DNA of 31,136 nucleotides from an uncultured Lachnospiraceae bacterium. Its GTDB lineage: Bacteria; Bacillota; Clostridia; Lachnospirales; Lachnospiraceae. The notes beneath the pieces are model-generated. The model saw nothing but the letters and a program-made list of their open reading frames with translations. It did no database searches and was not told the DNA's origin. The stretch covers positions 1 through 31,136 of the forward strand of contig UQVK01000037.1 of the NCBI GenBank assembly GCA_900544445.1, written 5' to 3'. Both the position numbers and the translations under genes were made by a program. This document shows positions 1 through 9,121 of this stretch, in pieces (within the stretch, counting starts at the first letter, position 1; every line of letters starts with the position of its first letter).

Positions 1-23
1 ACGCCCAAAATCTGATGATCTAT

Positions 24-53
24 GTCAATTCAGAAACAATTCTGAAGATTGAC
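24..53. repeat. Inverted repeat (hairpin) of unknown role
   Basis: The arms at 24-35 and 40-53 are complementary over 12 bp, with a two-base bulge and a four-base loop. No clear T-run follows on either strand, so it is not a convincing terminator. The rest of the first 150 bases shows no gene that can be supported. It contains a smaller hairpin near 60-90 and a single TTATCCACA nonamer near 85. Confidence 0.35.
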
Positions 54-150
54 CGGCTTTTCTCTCCTTATATAGAGAGAAGTTATCCACAATCGGGATG
101 ATTTACATTTAACAATTACCTAATGAATCTCCTTTTTGTGAATCTCTTTT

Positions 151-190
151 CAAAAATCCGGAACCCTTCCAAAAAACTGTTGTTTCCGGA
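151..190 (-). terminator. Rho-independent terminator of the GH2 gene
   Basis: Read on the minus strand, a seven-base stem (TCCGGAA at 190-184 pairing with TTCCGGA at 163-157) is followed by TTTTTG. It lies about 100 bases below the GH2 stop codon and so would end the long polysaccharide operon. No gene is seen between it and the GH2 stop. Confidence 0.6.
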
Positions 191-289
191 CATGCCCCAT
201 CTTAGCAGAAATCCTTACGGAAAGCAATGCTTCAGGCGGCGGATTCCTCTTCTCCCTCAGGTGACAGCTCCTTCCTGTCCCGGCATCTT

Positions 290-2917
290 TCAGAATATCC
301 GGCCGCAGCCGGATGCGTTTTCATTCCGGGCCAGCCGGTTCCAGAACAGAACTGCCTCCGGATTTTTCAGGAATCTTCTCATATCTATCTGACACAGGAG
401 AATGCTTCCGGCTCCCACCGTAAGTTCAGCGCACACCGCCTCTTTCTGCCAGTTGCCGTCTGCAGCCTTATTTCCGCTTATGAGCACCTCTCTCACTTCT
501 TCTATTACTTCCTGCTTCCCGTCCGGCTTTTCAATACGCAGAGTTGTGCTGCTGATGGGAGCAAGGCGGTCAAGCGTATCGTCATACCAGTATCCAAAGG
601 CTTTCTCCCCAAATCCTTCCACCAGCTCATGACCCGTTTTGCGGGAAACGAAATATACCGGATCCATGCCGCATGGTTTCACGGTCACCCGATAGTCCTT
701 AAGTGCATACGTCCCGGCCTCAAGAGGAGAAAGCACCGCACGTCTTCCCCGGATGATTTCCTCCCAGATTTCTTCCCGTTCCAGATCCTTCAACGTCAGC
801 AGGGAAAGTTCCTTCGCATCCTCTCTGGGATATACCGGAAATGCCTCTTCTGTTCCGTGAAGCACAACTCCGTTCTTTTCCACTGTCATCCGCACCCGCA
901 GACGAACCGTCCTAATCCCCTCCGCTTTTTCTAATTCTTCTTTTTCTTTCAAAAAACCGGCCAGCTTCGGTATTTCAAAGGTTACGAAGCCCGCAAACTC
1001 ACTGGAGCAGGCAGGCACAGAAAGTTCTTTTTCCCCGCTGCCGATAACGTTCACAACAAAGTCCTGATTTTCCGCATCGGAAAGAATTTCTCCCTGATTC
1101 TCCGTCAGCAGTTCCGCCTGGTACTTTACTGTCACCTGCTGCTGCCCCAGATCGTTGCACACATAGCTTTCCAACCGCACCGTTTCGCCTTCAAAGAAGG
1201 AAAAACGGTCACTTCTTATATCTGCCAGCACCGGTGAAAGTTTATCCCGATAGGTAAAAAAGGCTTTCTTGGGATTCCTCTTACAATCCATAATGGTTTT
1301 CATCCAGCCTGCCGGCCAGGCATCGATAAACAGGTGTATGGCAAAGGAATTTACCAGATGATTTCTCCGAAAGGCCGTGGTCATAATTTTCGTGGCAAAG
1401 GCCTGATAATCCTGACTCTTTTCCACCCAGTCCTCCAGGGAGTCACCCTCGTCGAAAAAGAAGTAGTAAAAGTTTCCTGTCTGCGCCTTCAGGATATTTC
1501 CAGGATGGAATGGCTCTTTCAGCCATTCTTCCGGATAACACTCCCGCATCACCGCTGCGAAATCCAGCCCTTCCGCGCCAAATTCACCGCATCCAAAACA
1601 CCAGTCCGGCTTCACCGCCAGCCAGTATCCCCGATGCAGTTTTCCCATCTCAAGGCCATGACCATTGTACCACATGGTATAACAGTGATTGTCCGGCATT
1701 CCTTCTGACGGCGGGTCATAATCCCCGTCCACATGCTTGATCACACGCTCCGGATTATGAAGCTTCACCACAATATCCATTGCCGTAAAAAGCCCCTCCA
1801 TATCCTTTCTGGAGATCATCCGATGGGGCAGATTGTTGGCATTGGGGAAGGGTTCATTCATATAGGACACCAAAATACAGCTCGGATGAGAACGGATCAG
1901 TTTCTCCATTTCCCCTGTCTGCCGCAGCACCTCACAGAACTGGTTGATCCTCACCTCGCCAAAGAGAGGAAAATCCGTTTGCACCATCATCCCCAGACGG
2001 TCACAGCAGTCGTATATTTCCTCCTGCACCGGCCGCTGGGTAATCCGAAGGAAATTCATGTTGCATGCCTTTGCCAACAGCATATCGTCTATAAGCTGCT
2101 CCATGTCCCCGCGTATAACATCCCACTGCTCATAGCCCATTGTATTAGCGCCCCGCAGTTTTATCTCTTTGCCGTTTAAATAAAATCTGCCCTTTGGTGT
2201 GTGCTCCACATCCTGAGAAAATGTCCGCAGGCCAAACTGACGCTTCGACGTGCTTTTGACCTCTCCATCCACAAACATTTTCACCTGTACCTGATATAAC
2301 CAGGGGCTGTCCGGCTCCCATATCCTGGAATTTTCAATTTCCATCGGGAACACAAAACGGTTGAATCCATTCTCCAGAAGCAGCCGGGTGCCGCTTCCCA
2401 AAAGCCCTTTTGCTTTTAAGTCCGCTTCCGTCAGAGTATCCCCCACTCCTGCATGAATCACTGTGGACGGAATAAATTTTTTATTTTCAAATACTGTTTT
2501 CTCAAAATTCTGTCCATAAAGAGATACCTCAAAGGCAACCTCCTTCTGATCGTAATCGGCATTGAAACATTCGATCCAGAGCTCTTTTCCGTCCCGAACA
2601 AACAGATCGGAAATCCGGCGCGGCTCCTCTCCCTCCTGAGTCAAAACAAACTCCTTCAGCGCAATCCGTTTCAGCTGTTCCTCTATCGGCGGTGCATAAT
2701 CCTTCAAAAATTCTGCATGAGCCTCCCGTAACCGCTGAAGTTCCCTGACCAGTTCCTCCTTTGTTTCCATGGGGCGGTATTCCAGCATGGAAAATCCCGG
2801 ATCTTTTGTCAAAACGACTCTCTTATTCTCATCCAGCTCCGGCGGCTTTGGAAAAACCAGTCCTCTGCCTGTATCTGCCTGGTAAGACTGTGCAATCTGT
2901 GCAAATATGTCTCCCAT
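290..2917 (-). CDS. Glycoside hydrolase family 2 protein (beta-glucuronidase/beta-galactosidase type)
   Basis: An 875-residue GH2-like glycosidase that would release a terminal beta-linked sugar from imported oligosaccharides. An immunoglobulin-like sandwich (about 100-235) leads into a TIM barrel at RFYLNGKEIKLRGAN (244-258). The predicted acid/base is E355 in SYMNEP and the nucleophile is E445 in CGEFGAEG. The usual N-terminal jelly-roll appears to be missing; the first ~95 residues are short and helix-like. A C-terminal segment (about 690-870) looks like an extra alpha/beta domain, which I cannot name with confidence. There is no signal peptide, so it is probably cytoplasmic. The start ATG has GGGAG six bases upstream. 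It is the last gene of the operon, 53 bases after the response regulator. Beside GH88 and a lyase, a beta-glucuronidase role is attractive but unproven; beta-galactosidase or mannosidase activity is equally possible from sequence. Confidence 0.88.
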   Translation of the reverse strand: MGDIFAQIAQSYQADTGRGLVFPKPPELDENKRVVLTKDPGFSMLEYRPMETKEELVRELQRLREAHAEFLKDYAPPIEEQLKRIALKEFVLTQEGEEPRRISDLFVRDGKELWIECFNADYDQKEVAFEVSLYGQNFEKTVFENKKFIPSTVIHAGVGDTLTEADLKAKGLLGSGTRLLLENGFNRFVFPMEIENSRIWEPDSPWLYQVQVKMFVDGEVKSTSKRQFGLRTFSQDVEHTPKGRFYLNGKEIKLRGANTMGYEQWDVIRGDMEQLIDDMLLAKACNMNFLRITQRPVQEEIYDCCDRLGMMVQTDFPLFGEVRINQFCEVLRQTGEMEKLIRSHPSCILVSYMNEPFPNANNLPHRMISRKDMEGLFTAMDIVVKLHNPERVIKHVDGDYDPPSEGMPDNHCYTMWYNGHGLEMGKLHRGYWLAVKPDWCFGCGEFGAEGLDFAAVMRECYPEEWLKEPFHPGNILKAQTGNFYYFFFDEGDSLEDWVEKSQDYQAFATKIMTTAFRRNHLVNSFAIHLFIDAWPAGWMKTIMDCKRNPKKAFFTYRDKLSPVLADIRSDRFSFFEGETVRLESYVCNDLGQQQVTVKYQAELLTENQGEILSDAENQDFVVNVIGSGEKELSVPACSSEFAGFVTFEIPKLAGFLKEKEELEKAEGIRTVRLRVRMTVEKNGVVLHGTEEAFPVYPREDAKELSLLTLKDLEREEIWEEIIRGRRAVLSPLEAGTYALKDYRVTVKPCGMDPVYFVSRKTGHELVEGFGEKAFGYWYDDTLDRLAPISSTTLRIEKPDGKQEVIEEVREVLISGNKAADGNWQKEAVCAELTVGAGSILLCQIDMRRFLKNPEAVLFWNRLARNENASGCGRIF

Positions 2918-2970
2918 TTTTCTCTCCCTTTCATCCTTTCAATATGTTCTGCACGAATCAACCACGGCTC

Positions 2971-4545
2971 TCACTGATTTTCGTCGAAATCATCCCCCAG
3001 ATGCAGCGTTTTGCTTCTGTATTCGCTGGGATTCATGCCGGTATGGTTGCGGAAAAGCCGGGCAAAATATTTGGGGGTTTTGTATCCGAGCATTTCGCTG
3101 ACCTGATAGGCCTTGTACTGCGGGTCTCTGAGGAGCTCCACGGCTTTTTCCATTTTCACCCGGGTCACATACTGCAGAAAATTTTCGCCGGTCTGCTTTT
3201 TGAACATGCGGCTTAGGTAAGACGGACAGATATACAGGTAATTGGCCGTTTCTTCCTGGGAAATATCCTTGTAAATATTATCCCGGATATACTTCTGCGC
3301 TTTCGATACCAGGCTTACGGTGTCATAGGCTTCTTTTTTGGCGTCGGACTGCTGCATCCTGTCAAAAATCCGGTCCAGATAGGCCCTGATTTCTTCTGTC
3401 CGGATCATGGAGAGCACCGCGGCATAATTGAAATACGGCTCAAGAACGGATGCCAGATGACCGTCCATTTCCCGAATCGCGTTAAAAATGACCATCATGA
3501 TTTCAATGATCCTGTTGTTGCGTTTTACGAGAGGAAGGTTTTCCAGCTCATCCAGTATGCTGTGCAGAAGCTTCTGAGCCGTCATGATATTTCCCATGAT
3601 CAGATTGGAGGTAATCATTTTCTGCTGTTCCTGCAGATACTGATCGAAAACCGCTTCATTGGTCTCATTTCTCATCTGCTTACGCAGCTTTTTGATCTGA
3701 TAGATATTATCGTACTCCTGCCGGATCATGTAAGTGGCACGAAAGTGAAAGGTCTGTTCCAGTTCTTTCAAAAGCGCATCCACATGGGGCTCGGCGCAAA
3801 GCCCCTGCTCCGTATCCATTTTCATTCCGATCAGTTCCAGAAAATTTTTGTTCTTGTACACGATATGATAGATATAGCCATTTTGGTAGATCCGCAGAAA
3901 ATTTCGAAGATTGATTTCAAACTGGTCGTAATTGCTCTTCCATTCCTGATCCATAAAATGCTCAAAATCTTCGATATAAATATCTACGAGCATGCAGGGG
4001 CTGTTATCCAGATTCCGGTCCGGATACAGGACCCGCAGACAGTTATGCATATATTCTTCGTTATCGGTCACTCCCATAATTACGTCAGCAAAAAAGCTTT
4101 CTTCCAGGAAAGGAATCGCTTCCTCCATCCGTTCCTTTTCCGCATCCCGCTTTTTGATCTGTGCATATTTTTCATCCAGCTGCTGCCGGATTTTGGTAAA
4201 AGTCTGCTCAAGCTGATCCACATCCGTGGGTTTGAGCAGGTAGTCCCCCGCCCCGTACTTGATTCCCTGCACCGCCAGGTCAAATTCCTGATAGCCGCTG
4301 ATCAGAACAACCTTGCAGGGCAGTTCATTCTCATACACATACTTTGCCACCTCAAGTCCGGAGACATTATTCATTTTAATGTCTGTGAGAATCACGTCCG
4401 GAACCACATACTCCAGGTATTCAATGACCTCCTGTCCATCGGCAAAAAGCTCCGTCACCTCAAAACCGAGCCGGTTCCAGTCCACAATATTTTTCAGGCC
4501 CTGACGGATCCTTCTTTCATCATCTGCAATCACAAGCTTATACAT
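2971..4545 (-). CDS. YesN-type response regulator with AraC DNA-binding domain
   Basis: A 524-residue transcription regulator. An N-terminal receiver domain (about 1-120) has the acidic pair D8/D9, phospho-acceptor D55 in VILTDIKM and K105 in LLKP. A long middle linker follows, then a C-terminal double HTH of the AraC family (about 418-515) with the typical motif ending GMNPSEYR. The chosen ATG at 4545 follows a GGAGAA site at good spacing. An ATG 45 bases upstream lacks one and would add residues before the receiver's first strand. It lies 46 bases behind the paired kinase. In this family such regulators activate the neighbouring CUT1 importer genes. The paired direct repeats at the two locus promoters, 21 bp apart, suit a two-HTH AraC protein (inference). 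Confidence 0.93.
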   Translation of the reverse strand: MYKLVIADDERRIRQGLKNIVDWNRLGFEVTELFADGQEVIEYLEYVVPDVILTDIKMNNVSGLEVAKYVYENELPCKVVLISGYQEFDLAVQGIKYGAGDYLLKPTDVDQLEQTFTKIRQQLDEKYAQIKKRDAEKERMEEAIPFLEESFFADVIMGVTDNEEYMHNCLRVLYPDRNLDNSPCMLVDIYIEDFEHFMDQEWKSNYDQFEINLRNFLRIYQNGYIYHIVYKNKNFLELIGMKMDTEQGLCAEPHVDALLKELEQTFHFRATYMIRQEYDNIYQIKKLRKQMRNETNEAVFDQYLQEQQKMITSNLIMGNIMTAQKLLHSILDELENLPLVKRNNRIIEIMMVIFNAIREMDGHLASVLEPYFNYAAVLSMIRTEEIRAYLDRIFDRMQQSDAKKEAYDTVSLVSKAQKYIRDNIYKDISQEETANYLYICPSYLSRMFKKQTGENFLQYVTRVKMEKAVELLRDPQYKAYQVSEMLGYKTPKYFARLFRNHTGMNPSEYRSKTLHLGDDFDENQ

Positions 4546-4591
4546 ATCATTTTCTCCGTTTTTTGCTTTTACCGCATATTGGAAGTCCATA

Positions 4592-6358
4592 TCAATTCGA
4601 AGCCGCGGGATCGGAAGGTTGCAGCCTCGGGAAACGGATCGTCACTCTGGTGCCGATGCCTTCCCTGCTGTCGATGATCAGTCCGTACTCGTTCCCATAA
4701 TACAGCCGGATTCTCTGATTCACATTGCTCAATCCGATATGGGCGCTCTCTTTGATTACATCTCCGTTTATGTTTTCTCTCAGGCGGTTCAGCTCTTCCG
4801 GCGTCATGCCAAGCCCGTTGTCCTCCACAGAAAGCTCTGCCGTCTCCCCGTTCAGATACCCCCTTATGGTCAGAAGGCCCTTATTGGTCAGGGGTTTGAT
4901 TCCGTGATAGATGGCATTTTCGATCAGCGGCTGGAGCACCACGCGGATGATCCTGCAGGATTCCACCTCCGGCGCGATTTTCCATACCACATCGAATTTA
5001 TCTTCATACCGGATCTTCTGGATCTCCAGATAATACATGCTGTGCCGGATTTCTTCGCCGACAGGAACCACCGTATCTGAATTTTCCAGCGTCATGCGGA
5101 GCATCTTGGACAGGGAACCTGCCATCTTTGAAATCTCATTCCTTCCACCCAGCAGCTCAATGGCAGTCCAGTTGATGGTTTCCATGGTATTATTGAGAAA
5201 ATGGGGATTGATCTGAGACTGCAGCGCGACGGCCTGCGCTTTTTTCAAAAGGCGGACACGCTCCGCCAGCTCCTTGTCCACATCTTTTCTGACATCTGCC
5301 GTTCTCTGAATCGTCTGCAGAATATAGGTGAGCTCGTCCTTTTCCTGAAACAGCTCTTCGCTGCCAAGCAGAATGTTCCGGTTGGACTGAAGGGCATCCA
5401 TGATTTTTTCAATGGGTTGAAAAAGACGCAGGGAAATGAATACGGACAGCCCCAGCGTAACGAACACCATTCCCCCAAGCAATGCGGCCATAACTCCCAG
5501 AAGCGTTAACGCCCCCTGATATCCGGCATCCCTGATCCGGACGATCACCTCAAGATCCTCGTTTTCCGCCAGCCGGGACACCATGCAGGAATTTTTTTCC
5601 ATGGCAATTCCGCCGTGAACCACACGCTCATATCCGGGAATCTCTTCCACAGACCGGTCCATCAGTTCCTCCCGGTTGGTCAGAAGAATACGATCTCCAT
5701 CCGTCAGGTACAGCTCCTGATCTTCCGCCAGATTCAGTTCCTCCATCAGGCTTTCCACATCCAGATACATGGCGGACACGCCATACGTTTTGCTGCCATA
5801 GCGGACGTCCTGAAAAACCGCAAGATAGGTTTTTTCATATCCGCTCACTTCGCTGGTGGTCACAAGCAGCACACGGTCGTCCGTCTGGCTTAAATACTGA
5901 TCCAGCCCCTTTCTGTCAGGAAAGGTGTCGAGAGGAGCGACGCCTGCCTGGGAAAGAACCCGTCCGTTGGTTCCCGAATAGAGATAGACCGTATCCACAT
6001 AGTTTTTCGCCAGGACAGGCATCAGCATAACTTCCTGGATGTTCTGCAGCGTATAGTTCTGCTGCCTCACGTTCGGATCGTAAAGATACAGTTCCACATT
6101 GGAGTTCTGGCCGATATACAGAAGTTCCGTGGTACATTCCCGCAGGATACGCGTCAGCCCCGCATAAACATTGTCCGCCATCCGGTCACTGTATGCCTGC
6201 ACTTCATTGCGCTGTATGCTGTTATAGGAATAAAAGCCGATGCATACGGCTCCTGCGATCGGAACCAGAATCAGCAGGGATAAAAGACGCAGATTTTTGA
6301 AAAAAAGGCTGTTGAATCTGTAGTCCTGAAAGGTGCGCAGACGTTCACTCACTTTCAT
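4592..6358 (-). CDS. YesM/LytS-type membrane sensor histidine kinase
   Basis: A sensor kinase of about 588 residues that would phosphorylate the adjacent AraC-type regulator. It has a first membrane helix at about 24-46, a large extracytoplasmic sensor region of some 235 residues, a second helix at about 282-309, HAMP-like and coiled-coil segments, the His_kinase phospho-acceptor H386 in QINPHFLNN, and a C-terminal ATPase with N-box QPLIENAIYHG and glycine-rich DNGLGM. The ATG at 6358 was chosen because GGGAG lies nine bases upstream. A TTG 21 bases earlier would extend it but has a weaker site. It is preceded by its own sigma-A-like promoter and 186 bases of spacer after the solute-binding protein gene, so the two-component pair can be expressed apart from the importer. 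The signal is probably the oligosaccharide or its binding protein (inference). Confidence 0.93.
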   Translation of the reverse strand: MKVSERLRTFQDYRFNSLFFKNLRLLSLLILVPIAGAVCIGFYSYNSIQRNEVQAYSDRMADNVYAGLTRILRECTTELLYIGQNSNVELYLYDPNVRQQNYTLQNIQEVMLMPVLAKNYVDTVYLYSGTNGRVLSQAGVAPLDTFPDRKGLDQYLSQTDDRVLLVTTSEVSGYEKTYLAVFQDVRYGSKTYGVSAMYLDVESLMEELNLAEDQELYLTDGDRILLTNREELMDRSVEEIPGYERVVHGGIAMEKNSCMVSRLAENEDLEVIVRIRDAGYQGALTLLGVMAALLGGMVFVTLGLSVFISLRLFQPIEKIMDALQSNRNILLGSEELFQEKDELTYILQTIQRTADVRKDVDKELAERVRLLKKAQAVALQSQINPHFLNNTMETINWTAIELLGGRNEISKMAGSLSKMLRMTLENSDTVVPVGEEIRHSMYYLEIQKIRYEDKFDVVWKIAPEVESCRIIRVVLQPLIENAIYHGIKPLTNKGLLTIRGYLNGETAELSVEDNGLGMTPEELNRLRENINGDVIKESAHIGLSNVNQRIRLYYGNEYGLIIDSREGIGTRVTIRFPRLQPSDPAASN

Positions 6359-6393
6359 CCTGTTCATCTCCCAACTCAATTTCCGTTGGCTTT

Positions 6394-6422
6394 ATTGTAG
6401 CTGAGCCGGGGGCGGTTCACAA
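6394..6422 (-). promoter_or_regulatory. Sigma-A-like promoter for the kinase/regulator pair
   Basis: On the minus strand, TTGTGA (6422-6417) and TACAAT (6399-6394) are separated by exactly 17 bases, about 36 bases upstream of the kinase start. This would give basal expression of the two-component system independent of the upstream importer promoter. Confidence 0.6.
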
Positions 6423-6544
6423 GGAAAAACTTCACTCATCGGGAAAAGCGCACCCTCTCCTGCCGGATCAGGCACGCTTCCCGTATGGTTTAGAAATTTA
6501 TGTTTTTCTGTTTCCGTCTGGCCGGACACATTTTCTCAATAAGT

Positions 6545-8083
6545 TTACTGTGCTGCCTTCCACTCGTCAAGCTGTCTCTGGCACTCGTCCATTACCGTCT
6601 GCAGACCGGCCTCTTCCAGCTTCGCATTTCTGTCTGCAATATACTGATCAATATCATCCGTGGTATACTGTCCGTTTTTGAACTCAGCCACAACGGCATT
6701 GATCTGTGCGATTTCAGCCTGTACATTTTCCGGATTAAAGGTAAATCCACGGATCGGAGAAATCTCGGAGGATCTGTTCAGCTCATCGGTAGCCTCCCAG
6801 GTTCCTTCTTCCTGTCCGGGCATATACCATGCATTGAACTGGTTGCCAAGCTTCCAGGCCTGGGTGCCGAGGCAGTAGCCGCTGTCTTCGACGAGCTCGA
6901 TGCTGTCATCTCCGGTCTTGTTGTAGTGTACGCCTTCCAGTCCGAACAGCAGTTCATTGAAGATTTCCTTATCCGTATAAACCAGGTTCAGAAGCTTCAT
7001 GGCAGCTTCAGGATTCTTGGAATTTACGTTAATGGCCGTCATGGTCTCAATACCGCCGGTAGCGGTGATGTAGGAACCCTCAATGGGAATCATCAGCCAT
7101 TCTTTTCCCTGTGTAGCGGAATATTCAGCAGCTCCGCCGGGCTTATAGGTGGAAATGGAGCATACGTAACGATTTGCCTTTACATCTGCGGAGTTGTCCG
7201 TGATGGTCGCCTCATCTTTACGGATATAGCCCTTCTGGTACCACTCGTTATCCTGACGCCACTGGCCTTCCTGGGCTACAGTTGCGGGAACCAGAGTCGC
7301 GCTCTCATCACCGATTTCGATATAAACCGCATCGGTAACGATGGCTTCATACTTTGTCTTCGTATCCACAGCCTGTCTGTTATCGATGGGGAACATATCC
7401 GGCTCGTTCGCCACGATCTGATCCAGGAACGGATACAGTTCGCTGATATCGGAAAGGGATGTCACATCCAGACCATACTTGTCCGCATATTCCTTCTGTA
7501 CATTCACAGCCAGCTGGGTTGCAATAATCTGCTGATTGGGAACCGCATAAAGGACGCCGTCCACCTTGCCCACATCCAGAAGCCAGTCAGGCATGGAAGC
7601 GATGATGTCCTGACCATATTCATTCAGAAGATCATCAATAGGCAGCAGAGCCCCTCTTGATACGTTGCTGGTAAAGGGATTCAGCCAGTTGGAGGTGAAC
7701 ATCAGATCAAAATCCTCTCCGGAACTGCTTGCCAGCTGCACCTTGTCAGCATATTCGCTCTGCAGGATGGTTTCCAGCTCCAGTTTCACATTGATCTTCT
7801 CAACCAGCTTCTTGTTCAGGTCCTCCATTACCATATCCAGATCCTTCTGGGAATCTGCAGGCACCAGCCACTTTACGGTAACGGTTTCCTCATTTTCCGC
7901 AGCAGGCGCGCTCTCCGCCGTTTCTGCGGAAGCCTCTTCCGACACAGCCTCTGCGGCACTTCCGGCTTCTGTTCCCGCACTGGAGGACGCTTCGCCTCCG
8001 GTCTCCTGCGTGCTTCCACAGCCAGCCACAAGAGACAGGCTCATCATCCCTGCCAGCAAAGCTGCCAATACTCTTTTCTTCAC
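6545..8083 (-). CDS. Extracellular sugar-binding lipoprotein of a CUT1 ABC importer (DUF3502 type)
   Basis: A 512-residue substrate-capture lipoprotein. The N-terminus is a lipoprotein signal peptide with lipobox LVAGC, so C22 is the lipidated residue. A low-complexity Ala/Glu/Ser linker (about 25-68) precedes the binding fold. The C-terminal ~70 residues (GFTFNPENV onward, ending in a helix-rich tail) match the DUF3502 module of LipO-like binding proteins as I recall it. The start codon is GTG, with AGGAGG ten bases upstream. It follows the two permease genes across a 122-base spacer holding two hairpins, which may raise its mRNA stability. It should deliver an oligosaccharide to the LplB/LplC-type permeases. 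The substrate is not readable from sequence; the locus suggests uronate-containing oligosaccharides. Confidence 0.93.
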   Translation of the reverse strand: MKKRVLAALLAGMMSLSLVAGCGSTQETGGEASSSAGTEAGSAAEAVSEEASAETAESAPAAENEETVTVKWLVPADSQKDLDMVMEDLNKKLVEKINVKLELETILQSEYADKVQLASSSGEDFDLMFTSNWLNPFTSNVSRGALLPIDDLLNEYGQDIIASMPDWLLDVGKVDGVLYAVPNQQIIATQLAVNVQKEYADKYGLDVTSLSDISELYPFLDQIVANEPDMFPIDNRQAVDTKTKYEAIVTDAVYIEIGDESATLVPATVAQEGQWRQDNEWYQKGYIRKDEATITDNSADVKANRYVCSISTYKPGGAAEYSATQGKEWLMIPIEGSYITATGGIETMTAINVNSKNPEAAMKLLNLVYTDKEIFNELLFGLEGVHYNKTGDDSIELVEDSGYCLGTQAWKLGNQFNAWYMPGQEEGTWEATDELNRSSEISPIRGFTFNPENVQAEIAQINAVVAEFKNGQYTTDDIDQYIADRNAKLEEAGLQTVMDECQRQLDEWKAAQ

Positions 8084-8113
8084 TTTTCCTTTTCCTCCTG
8101 TTTCTAGTTATTT

Positions 8114-8194
8114 ATAAAGCCTCTCAGGGACGGCTTTATTTCATTTTCACTGCCTGTCTCCGGTTCGCTTTCATACGGTCCGGCGGAAACAGGC
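8114..8194. promoter_or_regulatory. Two intergenic hairpins between permease and binding-protein genes
   Basis: One stem pairs 8114-8121 with 8132-8139 (ATAAAGCC arms, perfect). A second pairs 8152-8162 with 8184-8194 over 11 positions with one mismatch. On the coding (minus) strand neither is followed by a T-run, so they look like processing or 3'/5' stabilising structures rather than terminators. Confidence 0.5.
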
Positions 8195-8205
8195 GTTTTT
8201 ATTCC

Positions 8206-9108
8206 TTATCCCTTTACTGCTCCAACCGTCATTCCCTTCACGAAATATTTCTGGAAGAAGGGGAATACCAGCATCATGGGACCGATTGCCACCACCAGCA
8301 TGGCCATTCTCAGGTTTTCACCGGGCAGGGACGTAATATCTACCATTGTAGGGACCGACTGCATGGCGTTCAGCAGGGACTGAATGCTCATCATCATCCT
8401 CTGCAGCATATACTGAAGCGGTACCAGATCCTCGTTGCGTATGTAGAGCATGGCATTGTACCACTCATTCCACTTGGATAATGCTCCGAGGAAAGCTACG
8501 GTCGCGATTACCGGTTTGGACAGCGGCAGCGCGATTTTAAAGAAAAGCATGTACTCGCTCGCTCCGTCCATCTTGGCCGCTTCAAACAGCGATTCCGGCA
8601 GCTGCATGAAAAATGTCCGCACCATGATCACGTGGAAAACATTGATCAGGGATGGCAGAATCAGCGCCAGCAGATTGTCCCGCAGATGCAGGTACTGTGT
8701 ATTGATCAGGTAGCTCGATACCAGTCCGCCGCTGAACAGCGTCGGGAAAAAGATATAGGCGGTAAGGAGACTGCGGAACCGGAAATTCTTCCTTGCCAGG
8801 GTGAATGCCACCATCGTGATGAACAGCGTTCCCAGAAAGGTTCCGACCACCGTGATGAATATGGTAACCAGATATGCGTTTATAATGGTTCTCGGATTTT
8901 CAAACAGATACGCGTATGCCGTCAGATCAAATTTCTTTGGTATCAGTCCGAATCCATAGCGTGCCAGATCCATCTCATCGGAGAAGGATGCGGAAACGAT
9001 AACCAAAAACGGAATCAGACACGCAAGCCCGAACAGGATAAAGAAGAGATGTACCCAGGGGCTGGTTTTTTCTTTGGCCGCAATGGCCTTGTTTCTGCTT
9101 TTGCTCAT
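8206..9108 (-). CDS. CUT1 ABC importer permease, LplC/MalG type
   Basis: A 300-residue inner-membrane permease with about six hydrophobic helices. The EAA loop that contacts the ATPase is visible as LFEAAKMDGASEYMLFFKI (about 180-198), and the C-terminus ends in a PFFQKYFVKGMTVGAVKG-like tail typical of LplC/YtcP-class permeases. It begins 13 bases after the stop of the partner permease, indicating tight co-transcription. The pair forms the membrane channel for the lipoprotein encoded next. No ATP-binding subunit is encoded at the locus. This is usual for this class, where a shared MsmX-type ATPase from elsewhere in the genome energises several importers (family knowledge). Confidence 0.93.
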   Translation of the reverse strand: MSKSRNKAIAAKEKTSPWVHLFFILFGLACLIPFLVIVSASFSDEMDLARYGFGLIPKKFDLTAYAYLFENPRTIINAYLVTIFITVVGTFLGTLFITMVAFTLARKNFRFRSLLTAYIFFPTLFSGGLVSSYLINTQYLHLRDNLLALILPSLINVFHVIMVRTFFMQLPESLFEAAKMDGASEYMLFFKIALPLSKPVIATVAFLGALSKWNEWYNAMLYIRNEDLVPLQYMLQRMMMSIQSLLNAMQSVPTMVDITSLPGENLRMAMLVVAIGPMMLVFPFFQKYFVKGMTVGAVKG

Positions 9109-9121
9109 GTCTCTCCGCCTC

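Noticed and set aside
80..95. Single perfect DnaA-box-like TTATCCACA
   Set aside because: One isolated copy with no cluster, AT-rich unwinding region or dnaA/dnaN neighbour; not evidence for an origin.
227..934. Plus-strand open frame of 235 codons opposite the GH2 gene
   Set aside because: No ribosome site and no recognisable family; it mirrors the high-GC coding of the GH2 gene on the other strand.
3457..4677. Plus-strand open frame of 406 codons opposite the response regulator and kinase
   Set aside because: Composition is that of an antisense shadow, and the opposite frame has clear receiver and HTH domains.
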